Shown: piece by piece, positions 6,697 to 14,184 of the stretch
Layout of the letters: the number at the start of each line of letters is the position of its first letter
How positions within the stretch are numbered: the first letter of the stretch is position 1
From: Bacteroidales bacterium
GTDB taxonomy: Bacteria > Bacteroidota > Bacteroidia > Bacteroidales > Muribaculaceae
Direction: 5' to 3'
DNA: 41,727 nucleotides
NCBI GenBank assembly: GCA_019416425.1
Contig: DXXK01000066.1
Location: 1 to 41,727 of the forward strand
Notes under the pieces: generated by a model
The model's database searches: none
The model's input: the letters and a program-made list of their open reading frames with translations, nothing else
Told to the model about the DNA's origin: nothing
Program-made: the position numbers and the translations under genes

Positions 6697-6782
6697 TTAC
6701 ACTTTCTCGACCGAATAGATCAACCTCCGTTACATTTTTTCAAACGAATAATCTGAGGATTGTTACACTTTTTCAAACGAAT
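6697..6782 (+). repeat. Three 20-bp direct repeats with 33-bp period (IS21-like end relic)
   Basis: Copies at 6697-6716, 6730-6749 and 6763-6782 follow the consensus TTACAYTTTYTCRAMCGAAT. Copies 2 and 3 differ at one position. The spacing is exactly 33 bp twice, about three helical turns. Bacteroidales IS21-type ends often carry serial TTACACTTTT...CCGAAT repeats, so this may be a stranded element end without transposase genes. A bank of sites for another DNA-binding protein is the alternative. Confidence 0.5.
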
Positions 6783-6801
6783 CAGCTTAAAGCCGGTGTC
6801 A

Positions 6802-8133
6802 TCACATATCCTCCAATGTCAACAGCTTTGTCTCGACGTCATATTTCATGAGAAGGCATGACTTGATACGCTCTACTTTCTCCATAAACGCCTTATGGTC
6901 GTAGTTGCGGTGTTGGCGTTTAACTTCGGCGACCACGGCAGTCTTGTCATCGACCTTTATGCCGACTATGTCTATCTCGTTGGCCTCCTTGCCCTTTTTG
7001 CGTTCCCACCACGAGCCGATGTTCATATACTCGTGGCTTTCCATCATTTTGAGCCAGAAGTATTTTTCAAGTATATGACCGGAATATGTCGGATAATCTG
7101 ACTTAACGATTTCACGAATACGGTCAAAATTACCCATTTCAACCAGTGTCTTATTGCGGTCAAAATAGTTGAACCAGAATTTCAGGAAATTATCGGTTAT
7201 CTCATATTGCACATTCTGCGAGCGCGGCTTCGACATAATCGGACGTACCCGCATGATAAGCGAATAATCTTCAATCAACCGTTTCAAATGTCCCGCCACT
7301 GTTACTCCTCCCAATGCGCTTTCAATCGAGCCCTGTGTATTTGTCCCCGATGCTATACAGCTTAGCACAGAGAAATATAACCCATAGTCCTTGCCGAATT
7401 CTTCTATCAGCAGGTTGCTTCCTTCATCAATAAACGGAGAGTTTTCTCTAACCACATAGTTGAACATCCCGCCAATCGACAAATCGGTATCCTCGCATAG
7501 CAGTTCTATGTACTTCGGTACGCCTCCAGTTATGCAGTAGAAAGCGAGCAGTTCATCATTGGTGTAGTCCGGATGGAAATCACGCATAATTTCTTTCATG
7601 GTTTCTGTGCCGAAACCGGACAGACGTATGGTAGCATCAGCCCTGCCAAAGAGCGGTTCGTGGTAACTTTCAAAAATCTTATGCATCATCGAATATACCG
7701 AACCCATCAACAGAAGATTCACGTGCGTATCGTTGCGGTATGTGTCCCATATATTCTGCATATCGCTGAATACAGATGGATTGACATTGAAGAATTCCTG
7801 AAATTCATCAATAATCAGATTGAACTTACGGGTCTTAGCCAGTTCCATCATCATCTGGAACAGAGATTTAAAAGTTCTGATCTCCGACGGCACATAGCAG
7901 TTGAGAGCGTTTGAGATAAGCCCTGCAAACTCTTCGCACAAAGCTGCTTCGTTTTTACGACTTACAAAAAGATATACCGTAGGATACTCCCCCTGCGTGG
8001 CTCGCAGGGCAAGCGATGTCTTGCCGATACGACGCCGACCGGTTATCACTGTCATTCTTGACCGGGATTCAAAAGCCCGCCCCTGTATCCGCTTTAATTC
8101 CTCTATTTCCCTTGTGCGATTGTAGAACTTCAT
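6802..8133 (-). CDS. AAA ATPase with C-terminal DUF234-type nuclease-like domain
   Basis: The 443-residue product starts MKFYNRTREIEELKRI and has a Walker A motif TGRRRIGKTS (31-40), a Walker B motif LIIDEFQEF (about 105-113), an arginine-rich lid and a winged-helix region around TNTQGSIESALGGV. The C-terminal part holds EANEIDIVGI and VVAEVKRQ, a D...ExK arrangement like the PD-(D/E)xK fold of DUF234. This is the archaeal-type STAND-like ATPase group (COG1672), common in Bacteroidales, with no firmly assigned function; roles in DNA processing or defence have been proposed by context only. It is divergent from the GNAT gene, with a good -7 box at 8167-8174 and two palindromes between. Confidence 0.85.
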   Translation of the reverse strand: MKFYNRTREIEELKRIQGRAFESRSRMTVITGRRRIGKTSLALRATQGEYPTVYLFVSRKNEAALCEEFAGLISNALNCYVPSEIRTFKSLFQMMMELAKTRKFNLIIDEFQEFFNVNPSVFSDMQNIWDTYRNDTHVNLLLMGSVYSMMHKIFESYHEPLFGRADATIRLSGFGTETMKEIMRDFHPDYTNDELLAFYCITGGVPKYIELLCEDTDLSIGGMFNYVVRENSPFIDEGSNLLIEEFGKDYGLYFSVLSCIASGTNTQGSIESALGGVTVAGHLKRLIEDYSLIMRVRPIMSKPRSQNVQYEITDNFLKFWFNYFDRNKTLVEMGNFDRIREIVKSDYPTYSGHILEKYFWLKMMESHEYMNIGSWWERKKGKEANEIDIVGIKVDDKTAVVAEVKRQHRNYDHKAFMEKVERIKSCLLMKYDVETKLLTLEDM

Positions 8134-8166
8134 GTTTTATTACCGTCGTAATTATTACCACGGTGA

Positions 8167-8198
8167 CAAAGTTATACAAAATCTCTGAAAATACCAAT
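8167..8198 (-). promoter_or_regulatory. Promoter of the DUF234-type ATPase gene
   Basis: Minus-strand TAACTTTG (plus CAAAGTTA at 8167-8174) with a TTGG/ATTG -33 candidate 19-20 nt upstream (8194-8198). The -7 box is 34 nt before the gene's ATG. Confidence 0.5.
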
Positions 8199-8211
8199 AC
8201 AAATTACGTTA

Positions 8212-8255
8212 TTTTCGCGAAAATAGCGTATAATGACAAGTTATTTTCGCGAAAA
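8212..8255. promoter_or_regulatory. Twin 12-bp palindromes TTTTCGCGAAAA
   Basis: Two identical perfect palindromes at 8212-8223 and 8244-8255, each preceded by TTA, are 32 bp apart centre to centre (three helical turns). They sit between the ATPase promoter and the GNAT -7 box (TAATTTTG at 8260-8267), the second one inside the GNAT promoter spacer. This is the geometry of a two-dimer operator controlling both genes; the regulator is not evident in the window. Confidence 0.6.
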
Positions 8256-8271
8256 GAGCTAATTTTGCAGT

Positions 8272-8802
8272 ATGAACATCTACATGGAGACTGAACGGCT
8301 GATATTGCGTTCCTGGAAATATGAGGATAGGGAATCTTTTGCTGTAATGAACGGCGATGGGAACGTCATGAGATATTTTCCGGCAACTTTGTCTGTTGAT
8401 GAATCAAATGCCTTCGTTGATCGCATCAATGCTGAATTTGAGGAAACAGGCTTCGGATTATATGCCGTTGTGATTAAAGCAACCGGCGAGTTTATCGGAT
8501 ATGTCGGGTTCCATCGCTTTACTTTCGATGCTCCATTCTCGCCCGGTTGGGAAATAGGATGGCGTATCTCGGATAAATTCTGGCACAAAGGATATGCTAC
8601 TGAGGCTGCAAAGGCATGTTTAGATTATGCCAGCACGAATCATCTCTGTGACAGACTTTACTCTTTCACAGCTGTTCCAAATATTCCCTCAGCGAATGTG
8701 ATGAAGCGCTTAGGCATGAGCTATCAGGGAACATTCATGCACCCGGCGTTAGCCGACGGCCATTGGCTGAAGGAGCACAAGCTATATTCAATCGATTTAT
8801 AA
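8272..8802 (+). CDS. GNAT acetyltransferase, RimJ/RimL type
   Basis: The 176-residue product is an Acetyltransf_3-type GNAT protein: METERLILRSWKYED at the start, IGYVGFHRF, then GWEIGWRISDKFWHKGYATEA, where the last part is the acetyl-CoA pyrophosphate-binding loop, and the C-terminal NIPSANVMKRLGMSYQGTF. Such enzymes acetylate protein N-termini, amino acids or small amines; the substrate cannot be predicted. The -7 box TAATTTTG at 8260-8267 puts the transcript start at or next to the ATG at 8272, so the mRNA is leaderless or translation begins at the second Met (8284), which heads the family sequence. It shares its upstream region with the divergent ATPase gene. Confidence 0.85.
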   Translation: MNIYMETERLILRSWKYEDRESFAVMNGDGNVMRYFPATLSVDESNAFVDRINAEFEETGFGLYAVVIKATGEFIGYVGFHRFTFDAPFSPGWEIGWRISDKFWHKGYATEAAKACLDYASTNHLCDRLYSFTAVPNIPSANVMKRLGMSYQGTFMHPALADGHWLKEHKLYSIDL

Positions 8803-8905
8803 AGGCATCGTGCCTGCACCGTCATCTCTTGACGGCATTTCGTCACCAACAATGTAGTCCGCACATCAGCTTTCTTATTAAGCCCACTCTTATCGGACCT
8901 CAGGA

Positions 8906-8942
8906 CAATTATTGGAATCAAATTATTGAAATCCAATAATTG
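8906..8942. repeat. 11-bp inverted repeat
   Basis: CAATTATTGGA at 8906-8916 is a perfect reverse complement of TCCAATAATTG at 8932-8942, with a 15-nt AT-rich loop. It lies about 150 bp before the ATPase gene. It may form a hairpin or bind a dimeric protein. Confidence 0.5.
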
Positions 8943-8988
8943 AATTTGCATAATTGAATTTTAATAATTAATTTAGTGGCGTAGATTG

Positions 8989-9064
8989 TAAGTAAGTAAT
9001 CGATTTAAACCGATATGTGAGATTTAAAAAATTCATATATCGCTTTAAGTCGATCACTTACTTA
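8989..9064. repeat. 32-bp imperfect inverted repeat upstream of ATPase
   Basis: The arm at 8989-9020 and the arm at 9033-9064 match at 28 of 32 positions in inverted orientation, with a 12-nt loop. Two of the four mismatches would be G-U pairs in RNA. The outer edge repeats TAAGTAAGT and each arm contains an inner ATCG...TTTAA...CGAT near-palindrome. It ends 27 bp before the ATG of the next gene, so it is either a long leader hairpin or a large operator. Confidence 0.65.
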
Positions 9065-9091
9065 TAAAAGACAAAACTAAACGCTACCATT

Positions 9092-10240
9092 ATGCAAGTA
9101 AAGAATCCCTTTATATTAAGTCATAAGATTGCACGACCATACTTTTGTGACCGCGAGGACGAGGAACATACGCTTGTGTCGGCCGTTACCAACGGCCGAA
9201 ATGTCGTTTTGATGTCGCCTCGCCGCATGGGCAAGACATCATTGATACATGTCGCCATGAATGATTACGAGGAGATACGTCAGGAATATCTGACTGTATT
9301 CGTGGACATCCTGCAGACTGGTACCCTGAGCGAATTCACATATCTGTTAGGGAAGGCCGTGTTCAACAGTCTTCGCCCCGCAGGAACGTCGAGACTTCGC
9401 GACTTTCTTGCAGCACTTAAGTCACTGAAAGGCTCGTTTGGTTTCGACCCGATTAGCGGAATGCCTACTTTCGATGTACAGTTAGGCGACATTCACAATC
9501 CTGAATACACGCTTGACGAGATATTCACCTATATCATGCGCAGTGATAGCCCGATGGTGATAGCGATAGACGAGTTCCAGCAAATCACCAAATATCCTGA
9601 GAAGAATGTCGAGGCGGTTTTACGCTCGCACATGCAGCGTATCGACAACGCCACGTTCATATTTGCAGGCAGCGAACGCCACATATTACAGGAGATGTTC
9701 ATATCCTCCAAACGGCCATTCTACAACAGCGCTGAGCTGATGCATCTAAAGCCCATACCAGTAGAAACGTATGCCGAGTTCGTACGCCATCTTTTCGGCG
9801 AGCGGGGCCGCAGCATAAGTCAGGACTCAGTCCGCAAGGTGTTCCATCTGTTTGACGGCAATACATTCTATATGCAGTGGACCATGAACGGAGCCTTTGC
9901 CTCCACGCCACCGGGCGGTGAGTGTGACGAACAGACCATCGTTAAGACGATACATGCGATGCTTGATTCCAACGAGGTGCTGTATCGCGAGATTCTGTCG
10001 AATGTAAACGCTTCGTCCCGTCAGACGTTGTACGCACTGGCGGCGGATCGTTTGGTGAGCAGTCCGACAAGCGGCGCATTTCTCAAACGTCATGGACTGC
10101 CGTCGGCCAGTGCCGTACAGAATGCCCTCAGGATGCTGTCCAAGGCCGGATTCATCTCCCGCTCCGAGCAAGGATATTATCTGACTGACCCGTTGATGCG
10201 TATCTTCATAAATAGCCTCTACTCCACCCCGGAGATTTAA
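9092..10240 (+). CDS. AAA/STAND-type ATPase
   Basis: The 382-residue product begins MQVKNPFILSHKIARPYFCDRE, has Walker A MSPRRMGKTS (41-50), Walker B MVIAIDEFQQI (155-165), a FIFAGSERH sensor strand (about 193-201) and a C-terminal winged-helix region ending with SKAGFISRSEQGYYLTDPLMRIF. This layout belongs to the predicted ATPases of COG1672, often orphan in Bacteroidales genomes and of unknown role. Unlike the ATPase at 6802-8133 it has no DUF234-like nuclease motif; its C-terminus is only a helix-turn-helix. The gene stands alone, preceded by a long inverted repeat and followed by 66 bp to a gene with a different type of product. Confidence 0.85.
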   Translation: MQVKNPFILSHKIARPYFCDREDEEHTLVSAVTNGRNVVLMSPRRMGKTSLIHVAMNDYEEIRQEYLTVFVDILQTGTLSEFTYLLGKAVFNSLRPAGTSRLRDFLAALKSLKGSFGFDPISGMPTFDVQLGDIHNPEYTLDEIFTYIMRSDSPMVIAIDEFQQITKYPEKNVEAVLRSHMQRIDNATFIFAGSERHILQEMFISSKRPFYNSAELMHLKPIPVETYAEFVRHLFGERGRSISQDSVRKVFHLFDGNTFYMQWTMNGAFASTPPGGECDEQTIVKTIHAMLDSNEVLYREILSNVNASSRQTLYALAADRLVSSPTSGAFLKRHGLPSASAVQNALRMLSKAGFISRSEQGYYLTDPLMRIFINSLYSTPEI

Positions 10241-10306
10241 TCTCAGGTATCCGCGACGGCTTCACTCCGTCCGCAAAACCATGATATGATCCAAACGTTA
10301 TAAACT

Positions 10307-10987
10307 ATGAATATGATTAACAGATACCTCCGTCTGTCGGTTCTGATGCTGGCGATGGCAACGACTTTGATTATGACAGCACAGGTAAGAAAGCTTCCGG
10401 CACCCTCGTTCAGCGGAGGAATGCCGATGAACCAGGTGGTGGCAAGCCGCCACAGCGTGCGCGAGTTCGACCCCTCGCGCCTGATCAGCGACTCCACGCT
10501 GGGCCAGCTTTTGTGGCTCACCGCGGGAGTAAACCGTCCCGACGCAGCCCAGGGCCGCTTCGACGCTCCGGCAAACCGCAGCAACCCCACAGCCCGCAAC
10601 TGGCAGGAAATCCGGGTCTTCGTCTTCGATAAGGATGCCGTCTGGGAATATCAGCCTTCATCCCACTCGCTCACGCTCGCCAAGGAAGGTGACCATCGAA
10701 ACCTCATAGCCGGAACCAAGGAATTCACGCAGGACTTTGTCCTCGACGCCCCGGTTTCAATCCTCTTCATCGCCGACATGACCGAGCTGCCCGAGGGCAA
10801 CCAGGCCCAAGCCATGGCCATGGTCGACGCCGGCATCGCCTGCGAGAACCTGAACCTGGCCTGCGTCTCCGAAGGAATCGCCACTGTGCCGCGCGCCACG
10901 ATGGATACCGAGGCGATTTCGCGGTTGTTCGGCCTGACCGGCCGCCAGCTACCGGTCATGAACAACCCCATCGGTTACGCCAGATAA
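10307..10987 (+). CDS. Exported SagB-type nitroreductase family protein
   Basis: A Sec signal peptide (YLRLSVLMLAMATTLIMTAQ, about residues 6-25) is followed by a nitroreductase-fold FMN-binding domain: RHSVREFDPSRLISDSTLGQLLWLTAGVNR, and later MAMVDAGIACENLNLACVSEGIATVPRA. The R-S-V-R-E-F start and AAG/TAGVNR segment resemble the SagB/ThcOx-type group, whose members use FMN in redox chemistry. Being exported is a feature of a Bacteroidales subgroup commonly annotated simply as nitroreductase. The substrate is unknown. GC content from here to about 13 kb is clearly higher than in the preceding 9 kb. Three GC-rich hairpins follow the stop. Confidence 0.8.
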   Translation: MNMINRYLRLSVLMLAMATTLIMTAQVRKLPAPSFSGGMPMNQVVASRHSVREFDPSRLISDSTLGQLLWLTAGVNRPDAAQGRFDAPANRSNPTARNWQEIRVFVFDKDAVWEYQPSSHSLTLAKEGDHRNLIAGTKEFTQDFVLDAPVSILFIADMTELPEGNQAQAMAMVDAGIACENLNLACVSEGIATVPRATMDTEAISRLFGLTGRQLPVMNNPIGYAR

Positions 10988-11037
10988 CCCCTCAGCTGAC
11001 ACCCAACCCACATCTCTGCCGGGGTCCGACATAGTAG

Positions 11038-11110
11038 CCCACAGTCAAACCGGCCTTGCCGGTTTGACTGTGGGTAATGGGCGTCTACGCCCACCGACCG
11101 CGGGGCGGTC
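11038..11110 (+). terminator. Cluster of three GC-rich hairpins
   Basis: A perfect 17-bp stem (CCCACAGTCAAACCGGC at 11038-11054, loop CTT, its complement at 11058-11074) is followed by TGGGCG-TCTA-CGCCCA at 11078-11093 and GACCGC-GGG-GCGGTC at 11096-11110. No clear T-run follows on either strand. It may work as a terminator or mRNA-stabilising structure after the nitroreductase gene, or be a REP-like element. Confidence 0.55.
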
Positions 11111-11132
11111 ACGCAATCCCGAAGGAAATACC

Positions 11133-11232
11133 TTATTTCAACCACTCAAGAATGCGGGGACAGCAGCGAGCATCGGCCGCTGCCCAGTCCAAGGACGGGA
11201 GCTCATCGGCCTTGCACCAACGAATGGCATTC
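11133..11232 (-). pseudogene. C-terminal remnant of a NUDIX hydrolase
   Basis: The minus-strand frame ending at a stop at 11133-11135 reads NAIRWCKADELPSLDWAAADAR and then RILEWLK. This is the usual tail of MutT-like NUDIX proteins (RWx3-ELxxLDWAxAD). Nothing of the NUDIX box (GX5EX7REUXEEXGU) is present upstream, where the sequence turns into a plus-strand aldo/keto reductase fragment. It is a broken gene end. Confidence 0.5.
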
Positions 11233-11602
11233 CTATGCCCAGCGGACCAAATGGGCCGAACGACTCGCCAAGGACTCCATAGTACTGGAGGCCTGGTTCC
11301 CGCTTGGCGGAGCAATGAGCAACGGCGCCCTGTTCAAGCATCCCATGATCCAGGAAATAGCAGCCGCCCACGACAAGACCCCGGCGCAGGTCATCCTCCG
11401 CTGGCACATCCAGGAAGGACATTCCGCCATTCCCGGTGCAACAGACCATGGATACATCACCGAGAACATCGACATTTTCGATTTCGAACTCACCCCATTC
11501 GAGATGGATCAGATCCGCAAACTGAACAAGGAACAGCGGTTCTTCAACATGGATTACAAACAGGCCGAGGAATTCATGCACAACTGGAAAATGGATGACT
11601 GA
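11219..11602 (+). pseudogene. C-terminal half of an aldo/keto reductase
   Basis: From 11219 the frame ending at TGA 11600-11602 reads NEWHSYAQRTKWAERLAKDSI, then VLEAWFPLGG, NGALFKHPMIQEIAAAHDKTPAQVILRW, GATDHGYITENIDIFDFELTPFEMDQIRKLN. These are the last three or so barrel strands and the NADPH-binding loop of aldo/keto reductases. The catalytic Tyr, Lys and Asp of the N-terminal half are missing, and the reading frame before NEWH does not belong to the family. A 95-codon frame starting at the internal Met at 11315 is open, but it cannot be an active reductase. Confidence 0.75.
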
Positions 11603-11742
11603 CCTGAGATTGTGTCCATGCTTGCCAAATCTGTATACAACCGCGGACGTCATACATGTTTGACAGTCGATATGACGCGATTCTTGTCGATCTTGACTTA
11701 CTTTGCCGTAAAATCGCAAACCAAAACGGCAAGAACATAGAC

Positions 11743-13032
11743 ATGAAACAGATTCCACTTTCCATCCTGGCCGCCGCCCTGATATGCGCTGCGGCCTGCG
11801 GCAGTGCAAAAACCACAGGCTGGACCCGACAGGCATTCGAGACATACGATGCATTCAACACCGTATTCCTGGACTCCACCAGATACATCTACAAGAACAC
11901 CACGGCCGATACGGCAGCCGTCGACCGCTGGCACGGCGCCGCAGCGATATGGTGCCAGCCCATGTACGCCGACATGGCCATGAACGCCATGCTCCTGGCC
12001 CGCGAACAGGGTGACAAGATCCGGGAGGCTCAGTACCGCAAGCTCGCCAACAAGATCCTGGACGGAAACGTGGCCCACTATGTGAACTTTGACTTCGACA
12101 ACAACGACACCAACTATGGATGGTTCATCTACGATGATATCCAGTGGTGGACCATCACCATGGCCCGGGGCGCCAAGATCCTGGGACGGCAAGACTGCCG
12201 CGAGCTGGCCGAACGGAGCTTCGCCCGCGTATGGTACGGCTCTCCCAAGGTGGGTGACACCGGCTCGTACGCCGACCCCTCCAAAGGTCTTGGGGGCGGT
12301 ATGTTCTGGCAATGGCAGCCACTGGAGAATCCCAAGGCCAACGCCGCAGGCGACGGCAAGATGTCGTGTATAAATTTCCCGACGGTTGTCGCCGCGATGC
12401 TTCTGCATGATGTTGCCCCTGCCCGTCGTAAGGCCGACCCCAAACCCGAGACATGGACCAATGAATACGGCTCGTTCACACGTCCGCATTACGAGACCAA
12501 GGAGCGATACCTGGATATGGCCAAGGAAATCTATGCCTGGGCAGCCGACAAGCTCGGTGACATGAAGACCGGCATGATTGTCGACAACCGTCATGGTGAA
12601 TCGCGCGGCGGTCACCCCCTTCTGTACAATCAGGGCACGTTCATCGGCGCCGCGGCGTTGCTCTACAAGGCCACCGGCGACCCTAAGTATCTTGACAACG
12701 CCAAGGCAGGCGCCGACTACTCCATCAACGTGCTTTCCAAAGACGGCTATCTGCCGTGGGCACACAACCCCAACAATCCGTACGACCAGGGCAGTCTGGA
12801 ACAGGGAGTCTACCCCGCCATCTGGGCGCAGTATATGGACATCCTGATCAACGACTGCGGCCAGAAGCAATACCGGGACTTCATCCGTAAGAACATCACC
12901 GCCGGACTCGGCAACCGCAATGCCAAGGGAATCTGCGACGGCGAATTGGGCATAATCACTCCCGACGGCACCCTGATCGGCAGCTACGCCGCCTCCTCCC
13001 TCCCATCCCTGATGCTCCTCTTCCCCCGTTGA
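11743..13032 (+). CDS. GH76-family glycoside hydrolase, lipoprotein
   Basis: Starting at ATG 11743 the product has 429 residues. It begins with a lipoprotein signal (LSILAAALICAAAC, lipid-modified Cys19), so it should be anchored in the outer or inner membrane facing outside or the periplasm. The (alpha/alpha)6-barrel features of GH76 are present: the paired acid residues Asp131-Asp132 in YDDIQWW, the RWHGAAAIW segment, GGGMFWQW and YNQGTFIGAAALLY. GH76 enzymes are endo-alpha-1,6-mannanases acting on yeast mannan and related glycans. No SusC/SusD pair is nearby, so it is not part of an obvious polysaccharide utilisation locus. An earlier in-frame Met at 11656 gives no signal peptide. Confidence 0.8.
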   Translation: MKQIPLSILAAALICAAACGSAKTTGWTRQAFETYDAFNTVFLDSTRYIYKNTTADTAAVDRWHGAAAIWCQPMYADMAMNAMLLAREQGDKIREAQYRKLANKILDGNVAHYVNFDFDNNDTNYGWFIYDDIQWWTITMARGAKILGRQDCRELAERSFARVWYGSPKVGDTGSYADPSKGLGGGMFWQWQPLENPKANAAGDGKMSCINFPTVVAAMLLHDVAPARRKADPKPETWTNEYGSFTRPHYETKERYLDMAKEIYAWAADKLGDMKTGMIVDNRHGESRGGHPLLYNQGTFIGAAALLYKATGDPKYLDNAKAGADYSINVLSKDGYLPWAHNPNNPYDQGSLEQGVYPAIWAQYMDILINDCGQKQYRDFIRKNITAGLGNRNAKGICDGELGIITPDGTLIGSYAASSLPSLMLLFPR

Positions 13033-13049
13033 ACTACGAATACAATCAG

Positions 13050-13997
13050 TTATAATACGGTCTGAAGCCATTCCAGCATGGTCCGGTACATATCCTGGCG
13101 TATCTCCCTACGGGAGAGCGCCAGGTCGTGCAGACCACCAGGGAAGGATACTTCCGTCACGTCTTCGCCAAGCAGACGGCCGTAGCGGGATATCGTCTCG
13201 ACATCGAGTATGGCGTCAGCCCGGAAATACTTCTCCTTCGGGTCTCCTTTACGCACCGACTCCTCCGAGTGCATCAGCAGAACGGGAACCTTTACGGTCC
13301 GACGGCGCAGCTGCCGCTGTGCCGTCTGGACGGCGTGTATCCAACCAAGATCGGGGTCAGGCAGCACGTCCGGCTTCCAGTCCTCGCGGTAGCACCATTC
13401 CCCCCGATGTCGGCAGGACAGCGTCTCCGCGTATCCGGCATCAGGCTTCCGATGTACCTTGACGTTGGGAAACAAAGTTCCCAGCGCGCCGGCCACAGGA
13501 ATCACCACCTTCTTCATGAACGGCGGCATGTTCCAGTCCAGGAAGGGACTGTTCAGCATCAACGCCTTGATTAGCGGGGAGGGCTTCTCGGTCATATACA
13601 GCGACGTGGTGAGTCCTCCGGTGGAATGGCCCAGCAGGGTCATCGACTTGTTGCCGTCAGCCAGAATGATGTCCACCCCACTGTCAATGTCCGGGAAATA
13701 CTCGTGCAGATCTCTGACCTGGAACATCTTCTGCCCGGCCAGCAGCGAACGGCCATACTTCCTGAGGTCGACGGCGTAGAAGTTATAGCCGTTGTCGACA
13801 AACATCTGAGCCATTTCCTTCTGCAGGTAATAGTCGCTGAAACCGTGGACGTACAGTATCGCCTTGTCGGATTTGCCCGAAGTGGGCTTGCGTATCACAG
13901 TGCTCCGTATCTTCCCGCTGTAGTCGTCAGGGCAGTATATGTAGGTCATTTCAAAACCGTCGCCCAGTTGGTCGGGCTGCCAATCGATAGGTGCCAT
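13050..13997 (-). CDS. Alpha/beta hydrolase (monoacylglycerol lipase-like)
   Basis: The 315-residue product has an oxyanion segment LYVHGFSDYY (48-57), a nucleophile elbow GHSTGG with Ser125, a late Asp in FRADAILDVE and His290 in GGLHDLALS. This is the serine aminopeptidase S33/monoacylglycerol lipase-like branch of the alpha/beta hydrolases. No signal peptide is seen, so it should act in the cytosol on an ester or lipid. It is convergent with the GH76 gene, with 17 bp between stops, and has no operon partner. The upstream 180 bp separates it from the divergent hipBA module. Confidence 0.8.
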   Translation of the reverse strand: MAPIDWQPDQLGDGFEMTYIYCPDDYSGKIRSTVIRKPTSGKSDKAILYVHGFSDYYLQKEMAQMFVDNGYNFYAVDLRKYGRSLLAGQKMFQVRDLHEYFPDIDSGVDIILADGNKSMTLLGHSTGGLTTSLYMTEKPSPLIKALMLNSPFLDWNMPPFMKKVVIPVAGALGTLFPNVKVHRKPDAGYAETLSCRHRGEWCYREDWKPDVLPDPDLGWIHAVQTAQRQLRRRTVKVPVLLMHSEESVRKGDPKEKYFRADAILDVETISRYGRLLGEDVTEVSFPGGLHDLALSRREIRQDMYRTMLEWLQTVL

Positions 13998-14091
13998 ATC
14001 CTTCTCTTTTTTTAAATAGAATGCCGACAGCCTCCCATTTGTTTATGAATCACGGCAATCAACAGATTTACCTGGATTTCTACAATTCAAA

Positions 14092-14123
14092 TTTGGCAGT
14101 TTAGAAAATTATATCTAATTTTG
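14092..14123 (+). promoter_or_regulatory. Promoter of the second hipBA module
   Basis: TTTG at 14092-14095 and TAATTTTG at 14116-14123 with exactly 20 nt between, a perfect Bacteroidetes promoter. It lies 55 bp before the antitoxin start. Confidence 0.65.
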
Positions 14124-14168
14124 TAAATATCATCATACGGAATGTTATAGTTATATTCAAGGCTTAAT

Positions 14169-14184
14169 TATCATTATAATGATA
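14169..14184. promoter_or_regulatory. 16-bp perfect palindrome over the antitoxin start codon
   Basis: TATCATTATAATGATA is its own reverse complement. It contains the ATG (14179-14181) of the HipB-like gene. It could be an autoregulatory operator placed as a roadblock or an RNA hairpin that hides the start codon. Confidence 0.45.

Larger units (their letters stand above)
8803..9091. other. AT-rich intergenic region with nested inverted repeats
   Basis: No gene is seen. The stretch has a weak hairpin just after the GNAT gene (CCGTCA 8819-8824 with TGACGG 8830-8835), a run of TAATT-rich sequence, and two stronger inverted repeats listed separately. No consensus Bacteroidetes -7 box was found for the following ATPase gene. 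Confidence 0.5.

Noticed and set aside
6697..6782. CRISPR array
   Set aside because: Only three repeats with 13-bp spacers and no cas genes; spacing and context fit element-end repeats.
11138..11854. Minus-strand open frame of 238 codons
   Set aside because: Antisense to the aldo/keto reductase fragment and the GH76 start; no coherent family sequence.
11698..13071. Long minus-strand open frame (457 codons) opposite the GH76 gene
   Set aside because: It is a shadow of the GC-rich GH76 gene. Its translation is rich in Val, Gly and His with no domain, whereas the plus strand has a lipobox and the GH76 DD motif.
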